A stretch of 64,000 nt of DNA from Pseudoclavibacter endophyticus. GTDB taxonomy: Bacteria > Actinomycetota > Actinomycetes > Actinomycetales > Microbacteriaceae. Numbering within the stretch: position 1 is the stretch's first letter; the number at the start of each line of letters is the position of its first letter. The notes below the pieces were generated by a model, which saw only the letters and a program-made list of their open reading frames with translations, was not told the DNA's origin and did not search any database. The DNA lies in assembly GCF_008831085.1 (NCBI RefSeq), contig NZ_WBJY01000002.1, forward strand, positions 310,001 through 374,000. Direction: 5' to 3'. Positions 52,051-61,383 of the stretch are shown here, in pieces. A program made the translations under genes and the position numbers.

Positions 52051-54624
52051 ATGCCCGCATACTTCGGACAGGCTCCGGGAAGCGACGGCTCCTTCGACGC
52101 GTTCCTGGCCCGGTATCTCCAGAACCAACGGGCCGCCCGTCAGGCGCGCCCGGTCGACATCGTCCGCATGCTGAGCAAGCGCACGCACGACCTGCTCGAA
52201 CAGGCCGGCGCCTTCGCAGTCGGCCGTGGCCAGCCCGAGGTGGACGCGCTGCACATCCTGCGCGTCATGGTGGCCGGCGACCCCGCCGCCTCGGCCGTGC
52301 GCCAGGCGGGGGCCGACCCGCAGGCCATCGCCGACGCGGCAGAACAGCGGCTGCCGGGCGCTGGCGAGGCGCTGCAGGACGTCGACCCGTCGCTCACGGG
52401 CTCGTCGCAGCGCCTGCTGCTCGACAGCTATCAGGTGGCGCGCGCCTTCGGCTCGACGTACGTCGACCCAGAGCACGTCTTTCTCGCCCTCGTGCTGAAC
52501 ACTGACACGCCCGCGGGCCAACTGCTCGCGCAGGCCGGCGTCACGCAGGCGTCACTGCAGGCGGGTGCGCAGGCGAACGCCCGCACGCAGCAGCAGACCA
52601 CGCAGGGCCAGGGAGCCATGCCGGGGCAGCCGGACCAGGGGCAGGAGGGGTCGATTCTCGAGCAGTTCGGCCGCGACCTCACGGCCGAGGCCCGCGAGGG
52701 CAAGCTCGATCCCGTTATCGGCCGTGCCGACGAGATCGAGCAGACCGTCGAGATCCTCGCCCGCCGCACCAAGAACAACCCGGTGCTGATCGGTGAGGCC
52801 GGCGTCGGCAAGACCGCCATCGTCGAGGGCCTCGCGCAGGCGATCGCCGCCGGCGAGGTGCCGGCACAGCTGCGCGACAAGCGCGTCATCTCGCTCGACC
52901 TCGCCGGCATGGTCGCGGGAACCCGCTACCGCGGCGACTTCGAGGAGCGCCTCACCGGCGCCCTGAACGAGATCGCCGCGGGCGGCGGCGACACCATCGT
53001 GTTCGTCGACGAGTTGCACATGGTCGTCGGCGCCGGGGGCTCGGGAGAGTCCGGCGGAATGGACGCCAGCAACATCCTCAAGCCCCGCCTGGCGCGCGGC
53101 GAGCTGCACCTCGTCGGCGCGACAACGCTCAGCGAGTTCCGCACGATCGAGAAGGATGCCGCGCTCGCGCGCCGCTTCCAGCCCGTGACGGTGGGCGAGC
53201 CGAGCGTCGACGACGCGGTGCGCATCATCGAGGGGCTCAAGGATCGCTACGCCGAGCACCACGGCGTGACCTACACGCCGGAGGCGATCCGAGCATCCGT
53301 CGAGCTCTCGAACCGGTACATCACCGACCGTTTCCTGCCCGACAAGGCCATCGACCTCATCGACCAGGCCGGCGCGCGGCTGTCGCTGCGACGCGGCCCG
53401 GCCGTCGATGTCGATGCGCTGCGCGCACGCATCGCCGAGCTCGAGGCCGACAAGGGCCGCGCGCTCGAGACCGAGCAGTACGAGCGGGCGGGTGAGCTGC
53501 GCGACGAGATCAAGCGGGTCACCGACCAGCTCGCCGAGGCGCGCAGCGCGAACAGCGCGGGCGAGGGCGACGGTACGGCCCGCGTCGTCGACGAGGCGCA
53601 GATCGCCGAGGTGGTCTCGCGTGCGACCGGTGTGCCGGCCTCGCGCATGACCGAGGCCGAGAAGTCGCGCCTCGCACGGCTGGAGGCCGAACTGCACGAG
53701 CGTGTGATCGGTCAGGATGCCGCGGTGGCGGCGGTCGCGAAGGCCATCCGCCGCAGCCGCACCGGCATGGGCGACTCGCGCCGGCCGGTCGGCAGCTTCC
53801 TGTTCCTCGGCCCGACCGGTGTCGGGAAGACGGAGCTCGCCAAGGCCCTCGCGGCGGCGCTGTTCGACGACGAGACGGCCATGGTCCGGTTCGACATGAG
53901 CGAGTTCGGGGAGCGGCACACCGTGTCGCGTCTGGTCGGCGCCCCTCCCGGGTACGTCGGCTATGACGAGGCGGGGCAGCTCACCGAGCGGGTGCGTCGC
54001 CGCCCGTACTCGGTCGTGCTGCTCGACGAGATCGAGAAGGCGCACCCCGACGCGTTCAATCTGCTGCTGCAGGTGCTCGACGACGGTCGCCTGACGGACG
54101 GCCAGGGGCGCACGGTCGACTTCCGCAACACGGTCGTGATCATGACGAGCAACCTCGGCTCCGAGTTCATGGCCAGCCGTGGCCCGCTCGGCTTCACGTC
54201 GCAGAACGCGGGTGACACCGAGCGCGAGCTGCGCGCGAAGGTCATGGGCAAGCTGCGCGAGGTCATGCGGCCCGAGTTCCTCAACCGCATCGACGACACG
54301 GTGCTGTTCGACAAGCTCGAGCGCGAGCAGCTGCACGAGATCACGCGCATGCTGCTGCGCGACAGCGAACAGCGGCTCGCGGCGCAGGGCATCGCGCTGC
54401 GCGTGTCGGATGCGGCGGTCGACCGCATCGCCGACGAGGGCTACGAGCCCGAGTTCGGCGCCCGCCCGCTGCGCCGCGTCATCCAGCGCGAGGTTGACGA
54501 CGCGATCGCCGACCTGCTGGTGGCGGAGGCGGTCACCGAGGGCGGCGTGGTCGAGGTCGACGTCGACGCGCAGGGCGCGCTGACGGTCAGCCCGGCCGTC
54601 GTGCAGGAGCCCGTCGCGGCGTAG
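52051..54624 (+). CDS. Clp-family AAA+ ATPase (ClpC/ClpB-like), heat-shock type
   Basis: 857 residues with a CAGGGAGGGGG ribosome site. Two AAA+ modules: Walker A1 GEAGVGKT (about 250) with [13 protein letters not shown], and Walker A2 GPTGVGKT (about 590) with [12 protein letters not shown]. The N-terminal double Clp repeat (about 25-175) is followed by a Gln/Gly linker. The middle domain is short ([19 protein letters not shown]-like), as in ClpC, not the long coiled coil of ClpB. I cannot identify a ClpP-docking loop with certainty, so protease partner versus disaggregase is open. The HAIR box predicts HspR control. Confidence 0.92.
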   Translation: MPAYFGQAPGSDGSFDAFLARYLQNQRAARQARPVDIVRMLSKRTHDLLEQAGAFAVGRGQPEVDALHILRVMVAGDPAASAVRQAGADPQAIADAAEQRLPGAGEALQDVDPSLTGSSQRLLLDSYQVARAFGSTYVDPEHVFLALVLNTDTPAGQLLAQAGVTQASLQAGAQANARTQQQTTQGQGAMPGQPDQGQEGSILEQFGRDLTAEAREGKLDPVIGRADEIEQTVEILARRTKNNPVLIGEAGVGKTAIVEGLAQAIAAGEVPAQLRDKRVISLDLAGMVAGTRYRGDFEERLTGALNEIAAGGGDTIVFVDELHMVVGAGGSGESGGMDASNILKPRLARGELHLVGATTLSEFRTIEKDAALARRFQPVTVGEPSVDDAVRIIEGLKDRYAEHHGVTYTPEAIRASVELSNRYITDRFLPDKAIDLIDQAGARLSLRRGPAVDVDALRARIAELEADKGRALETEQYERAGELRDEIKRVTDQLAEARSANSAGEGDGTARVVDEAQIAEVVSRATGVPASRMTEAEKSRLARLEAELHERVIGQDAAVAAVAKAIRRSRTGMGDSRRPVGSFLFLGPTGVGKTELAKALAAALFDDETAMVRFDMSEFGERHTVSRLVGAPPGYVGYDEAGQLTERVRRRPYSVVLLDEIEKAHPDAFNLLLQVLDDGRLTDGQGRTVDFRNTVVIMTSNLGSEFMASRGPLGFTSQNAGDTERELRAKVMGKLREVMRPEFLNRIDDTVLFDKLEREQLHEITRMLLRDSEQRLAAQGIALRVSDAAVDRIADEGYEPEFGARPLRRVIQREVDDAIADLLVAEAVTEGGVVEVDVDAQGALTVSPAVVQEPVAA

Positions 54625-54656
54625 GGCTTCTCGCCCTCCCGACCGATTTGCGCGTC

Positions 54657-54697
54657 AATGGCCCCGCTGAGCCGCAGGAGCGGCCAGCGGGGCCATT
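54657..54697. terminator. Terminator between the Clp ATPase and the murR-type gene
   Basis: AATGGCCCCGCTG (54657-54669) and CAGCGGGGCCATT (54685-54697) form a perfect 13-bp stem, usable in both directions by the convergent genes. Confidence 0.8.
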
Positions 54698-54746
54698 GTC
54701 ACGCTGAACGGCCGTCGTCGGCCGAGCCCCGGCCCCGAGGGCCTGC

Positions 54747-55610
54747 CTAGCGGTCGGCTCCGTCGTCGAGATTCGCCGCCAGCACCTCGATCGTGAGGTC
54801 GCGGGCGGCGCGCCCGCGCTCGCCGAGGCGGGCGCGGATGCGCTCGACGAAGCCGTCGAGGAAGACCGCGTGCACAACCCTCGACGTGTGTTCGAGCTCG
54901 TCGCGGAACGTGTCGCTCACCGAGGCGATGACGAGGGTCACGTCGGCGAGGTCGACGAGCGGCGAGGATTCGAACGACGTGATCGCGATGATCGTCGCCC
55001 CCGCCCGGTTCGCTGCTCTGGCCGCGAGGACGGTCTGGTGGTTGGCGCCGGAGCCGCTGATGATGAGCACGACGTCATCGGGCGTCAGGTGCCGCGCGGT
55101 CACCTGCTGCGAGATCGGGTCGGTCATGTGCTCGGTTGCCCGTCCGACCGAGGTAAGGCGCGCCGCGACGTCTTCGGCGAGCGACGCGGAAAGCCCGTTG
55201 GCTAGGCAGAGCAGGCGGCGCGCGCCGATCACGAGGTCGATCGCGCGGCAGAGGGCGTTGGCGTCGAGGAGTTCGAGCGCCTGTGGCAGGCGCGACGCCA
55301 GCTCGGCGATGCCGGCGCGCATGACGTCGAGATCACTGCCATCCTCAGCGGCGGGCTGGCGCCGGCGCTCGCCCGCCTGCGTGTGCCGAGCGAGGGCAAC
55401 GCGCAGCTGCGCATAGCCGTTGTACCCGAGGGACTGGCAGGTGCGCACGATCGAGGTGCGGGCGACACCGACGTGGTCGGCGAGCTGTTGCGCCGTGAGC
55501 TCGATGACGAGCTCCGGATGCTCGCGGATGACCTCGACCACGCGCCGTTCGGCCGGGCGCAGCGTGTTGACGATGGCGGCGATGCGGGTCGCGGGGGAGG
55601 CGTCAGGCAT
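54747..55610 (-). CDS. MurR/RpiR family regulator with SIS domain
   Basis: 287 residues. The N-terminal HTH_6 domain (about 12-75) reads LRPAERRVVEVIREHPELVI, LADHVGVARTSIVRTCQSLGY; the SIS domain (about 125-260) has CLANGLSASLAEDVAARLTSVG and LIISGSGANHQTVLAARAANR. SIS domains in this family bind phosphorylated sugars or related ligands. It is the last gene of the PhnCDE operon and overlaps the phosphoesterase gene by 8 bp, so it is a natural candidate for its local regulator, probably sensing the imported compound or a product. Confidence 0.93.
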   Translation of the reverse strand: MPDASPATRIAAIVNTLRPAERRVVEVIREHPELVIELTAQQLADHVGVARTSIVRTCQSLGYNGYAQLRVALARHTQAGERRRQPAAEDGSDLDVMRAGIAELASRLPQALELLDANALCRAIDLVIGARRLLCLANGLSASLAEDVAARLTSVGRATEHMTDPISQQVTARHLTPDDVVLIISGSGANHQTVLAARAANRAGATIIAITSFESSPLVDLADVTLVIASVSDTFRDELEHTSRVVHAVFLDGFVERIRARLGERGRAARDLTIEVLAANLDDGADR

Positions 55611-56976
55611 GGTCGCCTCCCGTGGCCCCGCTGAAGTGCACGTGCCGAGCGACGCGCGCGAACTCGTCGAGCCAGTCGACGAGGTGGGCGCGCTCGACCC
55701 GGCTCGGATGCAGGTGCGCGCCGAATGCGGGGTTGGCGGTGACGGCGACCCACTGCTCCGGCGAATCGGCGGCATCCGCGCCGCCGTCCGCGCCGCCATG
55801 GTCGACGACGCGGAACCGTGGCGCCGTCGCGGTGCGGGGCACGCGGCCGTCGCCGCTGTCCCCGCCTCGCGCGCCCGCCTCGCGCACCGCATCCTCGAAC
55901 TCGCGTCGCGGCACGCGGTAGTCGGACGCGCCGTGCGGGGCAGGGAAGTGCGCGAGCAGCGATCGCCAGGTCCGGGGATGCGGTGGGAGCCCGAGCGCCG
56001 TGCGCCGGCTGCCGGCCCGCGCGGCGACCGCAGCGTGCAGCGCGTCGTCGTCCAGCGGGCATGGCGAGTCGAGCCAGGCTTCGGCGGCCGCGTGCAGCGG
56101 CTCCAGCCGTTCGGCCGCGGCGCGCGGTACATGGGCGCTGGGGGCGTTGACCTCCACGGGAACCGCCCGGGCTCCGACGACCTGTACGGCGCCCGCCTCG
56201 ACCTCGAAGGTCAACACGCCGACATGCGAACCGGCGTATCCGGGCTGCGCGTAGGCGATCCTGGCCCCGTCGTCCCTCGCTCGCGTGCCCGCCCGCGCCG
56301 AGTGCGTGTGCCCCGCGATGAGGCCGTCGAGGCCGGGCATCTCCAGCAGTCTCGCCGCCTGATTCTCGCCGCGGTCGTAGTCGAGCGGCGCACCCGTCTC
56401 GGGATCGCGCTCGAATCCGCCGTGGTAGGCCGCGACGAGCAGATCGACCTCCGGCCGCAGGCGCAGCGCTTGGTCGGCGATCGCGGTGACGGGGTCGGTG
56501 AAGCGCACGTGTTCGAGCCCCCCGTGCCGGCTGAGGCGCTGCACGTGGCTCGTGACGGCGCCGATGACGCCGATGCGCACGCCCTCGCGCACGAACACGG
56601 CCGACGGGGCGAACACCGGCTCGCCCTGGTCGCCGATCGCGTTGGCGCACAAGTACCGCGTGCGCCGCAGGGCGGCCGCCGCGCCGAGCAGCGAGTCGAG
56701 CCCGTCGTCGAAGTCGTGGTTACCGGGCACGGCGGCATCGACGCCGAGGCCGTCGAGCGCCGTGAGCAGCGGATGCTCCGCGCCCGCGTCCGTGCGCAGA
56801 AGCGTCTGGTGCGCCCCGAGCGGTGAGCCGGTGAGCAGGTCGCCGGCGTCGATGACGACGGCGCGGTCGCGGTCGATACCGGCCAGCACCGCGGCGGCCC
56901 CGGCGATGCCGCCGACCGTGCCCGGCCGCCAGTGCGAGTGCAGATCGCTGGTGGCGGCGATCGTGATGCGGGTCAT
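55603..56976 (-). CDS. Cytoplasmic metallophosphoesterase (5'-nucleotidase/UshA-like)
   Basis: 457 residues without a signal peptide. Calcineurin-like phosphoesterase motifs in order: SDLHSH (DxH, residues 11-13), DAGDLLTGS, PGNHDFDDG (GNHD), YHGGFERD and AGHTHSA (GHxH), i.e. a complete dinuclear metal site. A C-terminal region with a 5'-nucleotidase-C-like pattern (TANPAFGAHLHPSR) follows. UshA relatives are normally exported; this one appears cytoplasmic, which fits hydrolysis of an imported phosphoester. The ATG at 56976 overlaps the preceding permease gene (4 bp). Confidence 0.9.
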   Translation of the reverse strand: MTRITIAATSDLHSHWRPGTVGGIAGAAAVLAGIDRDRAVVIDAGDLLTGSPLGAHQTLLRTDAGAEHPLLTALDGLGVDAAVPGNHDFDDGLDSLLGAAAALRRTRYLCANAIGDQGEPVFAPSAVFVREGVRIGVIGAVTSHVQRLSRHGGLEHVRFTDPVTAIADQALRLRPEVDLLVAAYHGGFERDPETGAPLDYDRGENQAARLLEMPGLDGLIAGHTHSARAGTRARDDGARIAYAQPGYAGSHVGVLTFEVEAGAVQVVGARAVPVEVNAPSAHVPRAAAERLEPLHAAAEAWLDSPCPLDDDALHAAVAARAGSRRTALGLPPHPRTWRSLLAHFPAPHGASDYRVPRREFEDAVREAGARGGDSGDGRVPRTATAPRFRVVDHGGADGGADAADSPEQWVAVTANPAFGAHLHPSRVERAHLVDWLDEFARVARHVHFSGATGGDHA

Positions 56977-57827
56977 TGGAGCTTCTTCCGCAGCGCCGAC
57001 GAGACGGCGTCGATGATGGTGACGGTGACGACGATACCGATGACGATGATGGCGACGCGGTCCCAGCTGCGCGAGGAGATGGCGAAGATGATCGGTGTGC
57101 CGATGCCGCCGGCTCCGACGATGCCGAGGATTGTGGCCGAGCGCACCGCGATCTCGAACCGGTTGAGGGCGAGTGAGCAGAGCGGGGGCAGGAGGCGGGG
57201 CAGCTGACCCCACGCGAACACGTGCGCGCGGGTTCCCCCGAGCGCGGCGATCGCCTCCTCTGGCCCGGCGGACAGCCGTTCGATCTCTTCGGCGTACAGT
57301 CTCGCGAGCATGCCGATGGAGTGCACCCCGATCGCGAGCGCCCCGGCGAACGGCCCCGGCCCCACCATCTTCACGAAGATCACGGCGAGCACGATTTCGG
57401 GGAACGTGCGCACGATCGTGAGCACGACGCCCGTTCCCGCCGAGACCGGGCCGGGGCGGCGACCGCGGCCGGAGGCCCGGCGGCGCGACACCGCGAGGAA
57501 CGCGAGCGGCACGGCTCCGACGACCGCGATGGCGGTGCCGAGGAACGCGATCGCGAGGGTCTGCCCGATGAGGCCGACGAGGTCTTCGCCCGAGCCGTTC
57601 CATACGAAGGCGAGATCGGGCGCGACCGCTCCCTCCCACATCGCACCGAGCACGATCGGCCACGTGTCGTTCGGCCAGCTCCAGCCGACGCCGACGAACG
57701 CCCACACGAGCACGGCGGCGAGTGCGGCGCAGCCCACGGCGCGCCAGGGTGTCCAGCGCCTCGGATCGGGCGGTCCGGGCCGGCGCGGGGCCTCGTTCGT
57801 GTCGCGGGAGGCGGGGACGGCGCTCAC
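56973..57827 (-). CDS. phnE: PhnE-type ABC transporter permease, second copy
   Basis: 284 residues from GTG (overlapping the other phnE stop). Six or so membrane helices and the BPD permease EAA-like loop (EEAIAALGGTRAHVFAWGQLPRLLPPL). IVRTFPEIVLAVIFVKMVGPGPFAGALAIGVHSIGMLARL is the PhnE block. Pairs with the other PhnE as a heterodimeric channel. The first 35 residues are a hydrophilic Pro/Arg-rich tail. Confidence 0.9.
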   Translation of the reverse strand: MSAVPASRDTNEAPRRPGPPDPRRWTPWRAVGCAALAAVLVWAFVGVGWSWPNDTWPIVLGAMWEGAVAPDLAFVWNGSGEDLVGLIGQTLAIAFLGTAIAVVGAVPLAFLAVSRRRASGRGRRPGPVSAGTGVVLTIVRTFPEIVLAVIFVKMVGPGPFAGALAIGVHSIGMLARLYAEEIERLSAGPEEAIAALGGTRAHVFAWGQLPRLLPPLCSLALNRFEIAVRSATILGIVGAGGIGTPIIFAISSRSWDRVAIIVIGIVVTVTIIDAVSSALRKKLQ

Positions 57828-58612
57828 AGCAGCCGCCTCCTGACCGCGCCGCTGATGAGGTCGATGACGAGCACGACGACGAAGATGGCGAGGATGATGA
57901 CCGCGACCCGGTCGTACCGCATGAGTCCCATGGTCGACTGCAGGGTGACGCCGATGCCGCCGGCGCCCATGTAGCCGAGCACGGCCGACGCGCGCACATT
58001 GACCTCGAGGGCGTAGAGGGCGTAGCTCACGAGGCTCGGCCGCACCTGCGGAAGCACACCGTGGACGGCGAGGGCGCTGCGGCCGGCGCCCGTAGCGACG
58101 AGGGCGTCGAGCGGCCGGCGATCGATGGTGTCGATCGCCTCGTAGAGCAGCTTCGTCACCATGCCGAAGGTGAAGACCGCCAGCGCGATCGTGCCGGTGA
58201 AGGCGCCGGTGCCGACGACCGCGACGAAGATGCCGGCGAGCAGCATGTCGGGGATCGTGCGGACGACATTGAGCACCATCCGCAGGGGCGCCGTGACGAG
58301 CAGTGTGCCGCTGACGACGGAGGTCGCCGCGAAGGCGACCGGCACGGCCGCGGCCACACCGAGCGCGGTGCCGGCGATGGCCATCTGCACGGTCTGCGCG
58401 AGGGCGGGCAACACGCTCGGCAGGTAGCCCCAGTCGGGCGACAACAGGCGGGTGAGCACGATGAGCATCTGGTCGCCGTTGCGCAGGAGGTGGACGGGGT
58501 CGGCGCCCGTCGCGTGCACGGCGGACACGAGCAGTATCGCGATGAGCGCGAGCGTGGCGAGGTGCAGGGGCAGCCGCCGGTGGATCGTGTCGGTGAGGCG
58601 CATGGCGGTCAC
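57824..58612 (-). CDS. phnE: PhnE-type ABC transporter permease, first copy
   Basis: 262 residues from GTG, overlapping phnC by 4 bp. VVRTIPDMLLAGIFVAVVGTGAFTGTIALAVFTFGMVTKLLYEAID is the PhnE signature, with the coupling loop LDALVATGAGRSALAVHGVLPQV and C-terminal LGYMGAGGIGVTLQST. Heterodimer with the downstream phnE is expected. Confidence 0.91.
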   Translation of the reverse strand: MTAMRLTDTIHRRLPLHLATLALIAILLVSAVHATGADPVHLLRNGDQMLIVLTRLLSPDWGYLPSVLPALAQTVQMAIAGTALGVAAAVPVAFAATSVVSGTLLVTAPLRMVLNVVRTIPDMLLAGIFVAVVGTGAFTGTIALAVFTFGMVTKLLYEAIDTIDRRPLDALVATGAGRSALAVHGVLPQVRPSLVSYALYALEVNVRASAVLGYMGAGGIGVTLQSTMGLMRYDRVAVIILAIFVVVLVIDLISGAVRRRLL

Positions 58613-59508
58613 TCGCGCTCGCGGGGGCCCTCGACGCCGTCGCCCCCGCCCCCGCTGTCGGCCAGGCGCTCGACCACGCTGTCGGCCCCGCGCTCGGCCA
58701 CGCTCCCGCTCGCGCCTCCGGTGCCCGCCTCGTCCCGCGCTTGCGCGGCCTCCGGCGAGATGAGGGCGGCGTACTCGTCGCCGTAGATGCCGCGCAGGCG
58801 GGCGTCGGTCGCCTCGGCGGTGGGCCCGTCGAAGACGACGGCGCCGTCGCGCAGCCCGATGATGCGTGTGGCGTAGGCGCGGGCGAGGGGCACCGAGTGC
58901 AGGCTCATGACGACCGTGATGCCGAGCTCGCGCCCGATGTCGCGCAGGTCGGCCATGATGCGGTCGGTCGTGACGGGGTCGAGTGAGGCGACGGGTTCGT
59001 CGGCGAGCAGGATGCTGGGGTTTTGTACCAGCGCACGGGCGATCGCCACGCGCTGCTGTTGGCCGCCCGAGAGCTCGTCGGCGCGCGCGTGGAGCTTCTC
59101 GGCGAGGCCGACGCGCTGGAGTGACTCGGTGACGAGCCGGTAGTCCTCGCGCCGGAACAGGCCGAGGGTGCCGCGCCAGGCGGGCACGTGCGCGAGTCGG
59201 CCGGCGATGACGTTGCGCTGCACGGTGCTCACGCCGACCAGGTTGAAGCTCTGGAAGATCATGCCGATGCGCCCGCGCAGGGCTCGCAGCCTGCGGCCTC
59301 GCGCGCCTCGCACCGATTCGTCGTCGATCGTGATGTCGCCGCTCGTGGCTTCCGTGAGGGCGTTCACGGTGCGCAGCAATGTCGATTTTCCGGCGCCGGA
59401 ACGCCCGATCACGGCGACGAACTCGCCGTCGTCGATGGTGAGCGTGACGTCGTCGAGGCCTCGCGTGCCGTCGGGATAGATCTTGCTGACGCGCGTGAAG
59501 GCGATCAT
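58609..59508 (-). CDS. phnC: PhnC-type ABC transporter ATPase
   Basis: 299 residues. Walker A GRSGAGKST, Q-loop in IGMIFQSFNLVG, signature LSGGQQQRVAIARAL, Walker B LLADEPVASLDP and switch His in VMSLHSVPLA. RNVIAGRLAHVPAWRGTLGLF is characteristic of PhnC. A 50-residue acidic/Gly-rich tail (from about 252) extends past the usual end, without known function. Powers uptake of a phosphonate, phosphite or phosphate-ester ligand. Confidence 0.94.
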   Translation of the reverse strand: MIAFTRVSKIYPDGTRGLDDVTLTIDDGEFVAVIGRSGAGKSTLLRTVNALTEATSGDITIDDESVRGARGRRLRALRGRIGMIFQSFNLVGVSTVQRNVIAGRLAHVPAWRGTLGLFRREDYRLVTESLQRVGLAEKLHARADELSGGQQQRVAIARALVQNPSILLADEPVASLDPVTTDRIMADLRDIGRELGITVVMSLHSVPLARAYATRIIGLRDGAVVFDGPTAEATDARLRGIYGDEYAALISPEAAQARDEAGTGGASGSVAERGADSVVERLADSGGGGDGVEGPRERE

Positions 59509-59570
59509 GTCGTGACGTTAGCGCCCACGCGGCGACTGCGGGTGGAATCGCGGGCGGGTGGCGGGCGAGA

Positions 59571-60479
59571 TCAGAGCTCGCCGGCGCGCTGGGTGTAGTC
59601 GCGCACGATGTCGTAGTCGGCCGGGCGCGGGTCGACGTAGCCCTGGTGGGAGTAGAGGGTCGAGATGATCTCCAGGCCTTCGGGGTCGTCGGCGATTGCG
59701 AGGAAGGCGGCCTTCACGGCCTGCCGGTCTGCGTCGTCGAGGGTGGTCGACACGGCGATGGCGTCGTTGGGAATGACGGCCTCGGTGAGGTAGGCGACGC
59801 TCAGCAGCTCGGTGATGTCGGGGAACTCGCCCTTCAGCAGCCGTCGGCTTCCCTCGAAACCGAATGCGGCATCCGCGTCACCGTTGAGCACCGCGAGGAG
59901 GGCGCTGTCGATGCCGGAGACGGTGGTCAGCGTCACGTCGTTCTGGAGGTCGAGGCCCGCCTCGGCCATCTCGACCACGGGGAAGATGTAGCCGCTCGCC
60001 GAGGCGGCGTTCTGCACGGCGATGGTCGCGCCCCGGAGGTCGTCGAGGCTCGTGATGCCGCTGTCGGCGGCCACGACGATCTCGCCCCGGAATCCGGCGA
60101 CCAATTCGTCGGTGTTCTCGGCCGTCACGGGGTCGGTGCCCGGGATCTGGGCCGTCAGCACCGCATCGGCCGTTCCCTGGTCGGCCGCGAGCACGTAGGT
60201 GGCCGGGGGCATGATGCCGACGTCGATCTGCTGGGCGGCGAGCGCTTCGACGATGGTCGAGTAGTCGGTCGCGATGGTCACGACGACCTCGCGATCGAGC
60301 TGTTCGCTGAGCAGGCCCGCGAGCGGCTGTGCGAGGGCCTCCATGTCGCTGTCGGCGCGCGTCGGGACGAACTGCACGACGAGCGTGTCCGACGGCGGTT
60401 CGGCGGTCGCGGCGCCGCACCCGGTCAACGCGAGCACGGCGACCATGAGGGGCGCGAGGAGCTTGGCGAGGCGTGGCAT
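59571..60479 (-). CDS. phnD: PhnD-type phosphonate/phosphate-ester binding lipoprotein
   Basis: 302 residues. The lipobox LALTGC gives a lipidated Cys21, so it is a surface-tethered binding protein. VQFVPTRADSDMEALAQPL, DYSTIVEALAAQQIDVGIMPPATY and FRGEIVVAADSGITSLDDLRG, ASASGYIFP are PhnD/PtxB-family ligand-site regions (the Ser/Thr and Tyr cluster that holds a phosphonate-like head group). The exact ligand is unknown. The open frame extends upstream into the HAD gene; the ATG at 60479 is chosen for the signal peptide. Confidence 0.92.
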   Translation of the reverse strand: MPRLAKLLAPLMVAVLALTGCGAATAEPPSDTLVVQFVPTRADSDMEALAQPLAGLLSEQLDREVVVTIATDYSTIVEALAAQQIDVGIMPPATYVLAADQGTADAVLTAQIPGTDPVTAENTDELVAGFRGEIVVAADSGITSLDDLRGATIAVQNAASASGYIFPVVEMAEAGLDLQNDVTLTTVSGIDSALLAVLNGDADAAFGFEGSRRLLKGEFPDITELLSVAYLTEAVIPNDAIAVSTTLDDADRQAVKAAFLAIADDPEGLEIISTLYSHQGYVDPRPADYDIVRDYTQRAGEL

Positions 60480-60486
60480 TGCGGTC

Positions 60487-61191
60487 CTAACTGGCGTGGG
60501 GAGTGCCGCGGCGGTGCGGGGGCGGCGCGTGGGCCGGTCGGGATGCGCAGGACGCCCAGGCGCGGATGCTCGCGGCGAGCTCGGCGAGGGTGGGAGCGTG
60601 AAAGGTCGGGTGGATGCCCGGCGCCGGACGGCCGATGAGTGCCGTGTCGCCGCCGAGCGCGGCGACGGGGGCCAGATCGTTCTCCCAGATGTCGCCGACG
60701 CTGAGGACACGGCCGACCGCCAGTCGTTGGCCGGCGAACGGTACGAGTCCAGAGGGCTTCCCTGCAGCGTAGATGACCTCGTCGAACCTCTCGGCGACTC
60801 CGAGTGACTCGAGCGTGCCCAGTAGGCGAACGATCGGTGCGTTTGTCACGAGCGCGATATGCACGCAGCGGCCGAGGTCTCGGAGCAGCTCGGCGAGGCC
60901 GTCGGGGGTGGTGACGGCGGCTTGCGCAGTGCCGAGGAGCGAGCGGCTGCAGAGATAGGCCTCGCTCACCTCCGAGGGCGAAAGACCCGCCGAGCAGGCG
61001 CGGCGCGCGACGAGATCGTAGCCGTCGAGGAACTCAGGCCCGAAGCCGGCTTCGCGATGGTGCGTCAGCGCGGTTTCGATGTCGCGGAGGAAGTCGCGGG
61101 CCGCTGCGGGTGCAAGGCGACGGGCGACGGCGCTCGCATAGGCGAGCACCGGCCCGTCGCCGACCGCAACCGTGCCGTCGAAGTCGAACAT
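60487..61191 (-). CDS. HAD-superfamily phosphatase, first gene of the phn operon
   Basis: 234 residues from the ATG at 61191; the true start may lie a few codons upstream because AGGAG (61215 region) is 18 nt away. HAD motifs: DFDGT (nucleophile Asp3, acid Asp5), VTNAP, a Lys in AGKPSG and GDIWENDLAPV. This is a phosphoglycolate-phosphatase-like architecture and lacks the DWAGT form of phosphonoacetaldehyde hydrolase (PhnX), so C-P cleavage is unlikely. The C-terminal 25 residues are a Pro/His/Arg-rich tail. Ends 8 bp before phnD. Confidence 0.88.
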   Translation of the reverse strand: MFDFDGTVAVGDGPVLAYASAVARRLAPAAARDFLRDIETALTHHREAGFGPEFLDGYDLVARRACSAGLSPSEVSEAYLCSRSLLGTAQAAVTTPDGLAELLRDLGRCVHIALVTNAPIVRLLGTLESLGVAERFDEVIYAAGKPSGLVPFAGQRLAVGRVLSVGDIWENDLAPVAALGGDTALIGRPAPGIHPTFHAPTLAELAASIRAWASCASRPAHAPPPHRRGTPHAS

Positions 61192-61270
61192 GACGGTGTC
61201 GATCGTTCGCTCCTGGCCCTGGGGGGAATCTGGGGGGAATGGCCGTGACAGCTTTGGACGCGATGACCAA

Positions 61271-61300
61271 ACTATATGAAGAATTAGGACCAAAAGTCCA
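61271..61300 (-). promoter_or_regulatory. Promoter of the phn operon with inverted repeat
   Basis: On the minus strand TGGACT (61300-61295) and TATAGT (61276-61271) make a -35/-10 pair with an 18-bp spacer. GGAC-N5-GTCC (61287-61299) overlaps the -35 and spacer. It is a candidate operator for the MurR/RpiR protein encoded at the end of the operon. The setting is conspicuously AT-rich. Confidence 0.55.
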
Positions 61301-61356
61301 GAGCGAAATGAACGATTGGTGAACTCCCGCATCCGCGCCCCCGAGAAGCCGACGAA

Positions 61357-61379
61357 GGAGGCGCGCCGAGGGTGCCTCC
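61357..61379 (-). terminator. Possible terminator of the LCP gene
   Basis: GGAGGC (61357-61362) and GCCTCC (61374-61379), 5 bp past the stop at 61384. A short stem, weak evidence. Confidence 0.35.
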
Positions 61380-61383
61380 GCCC

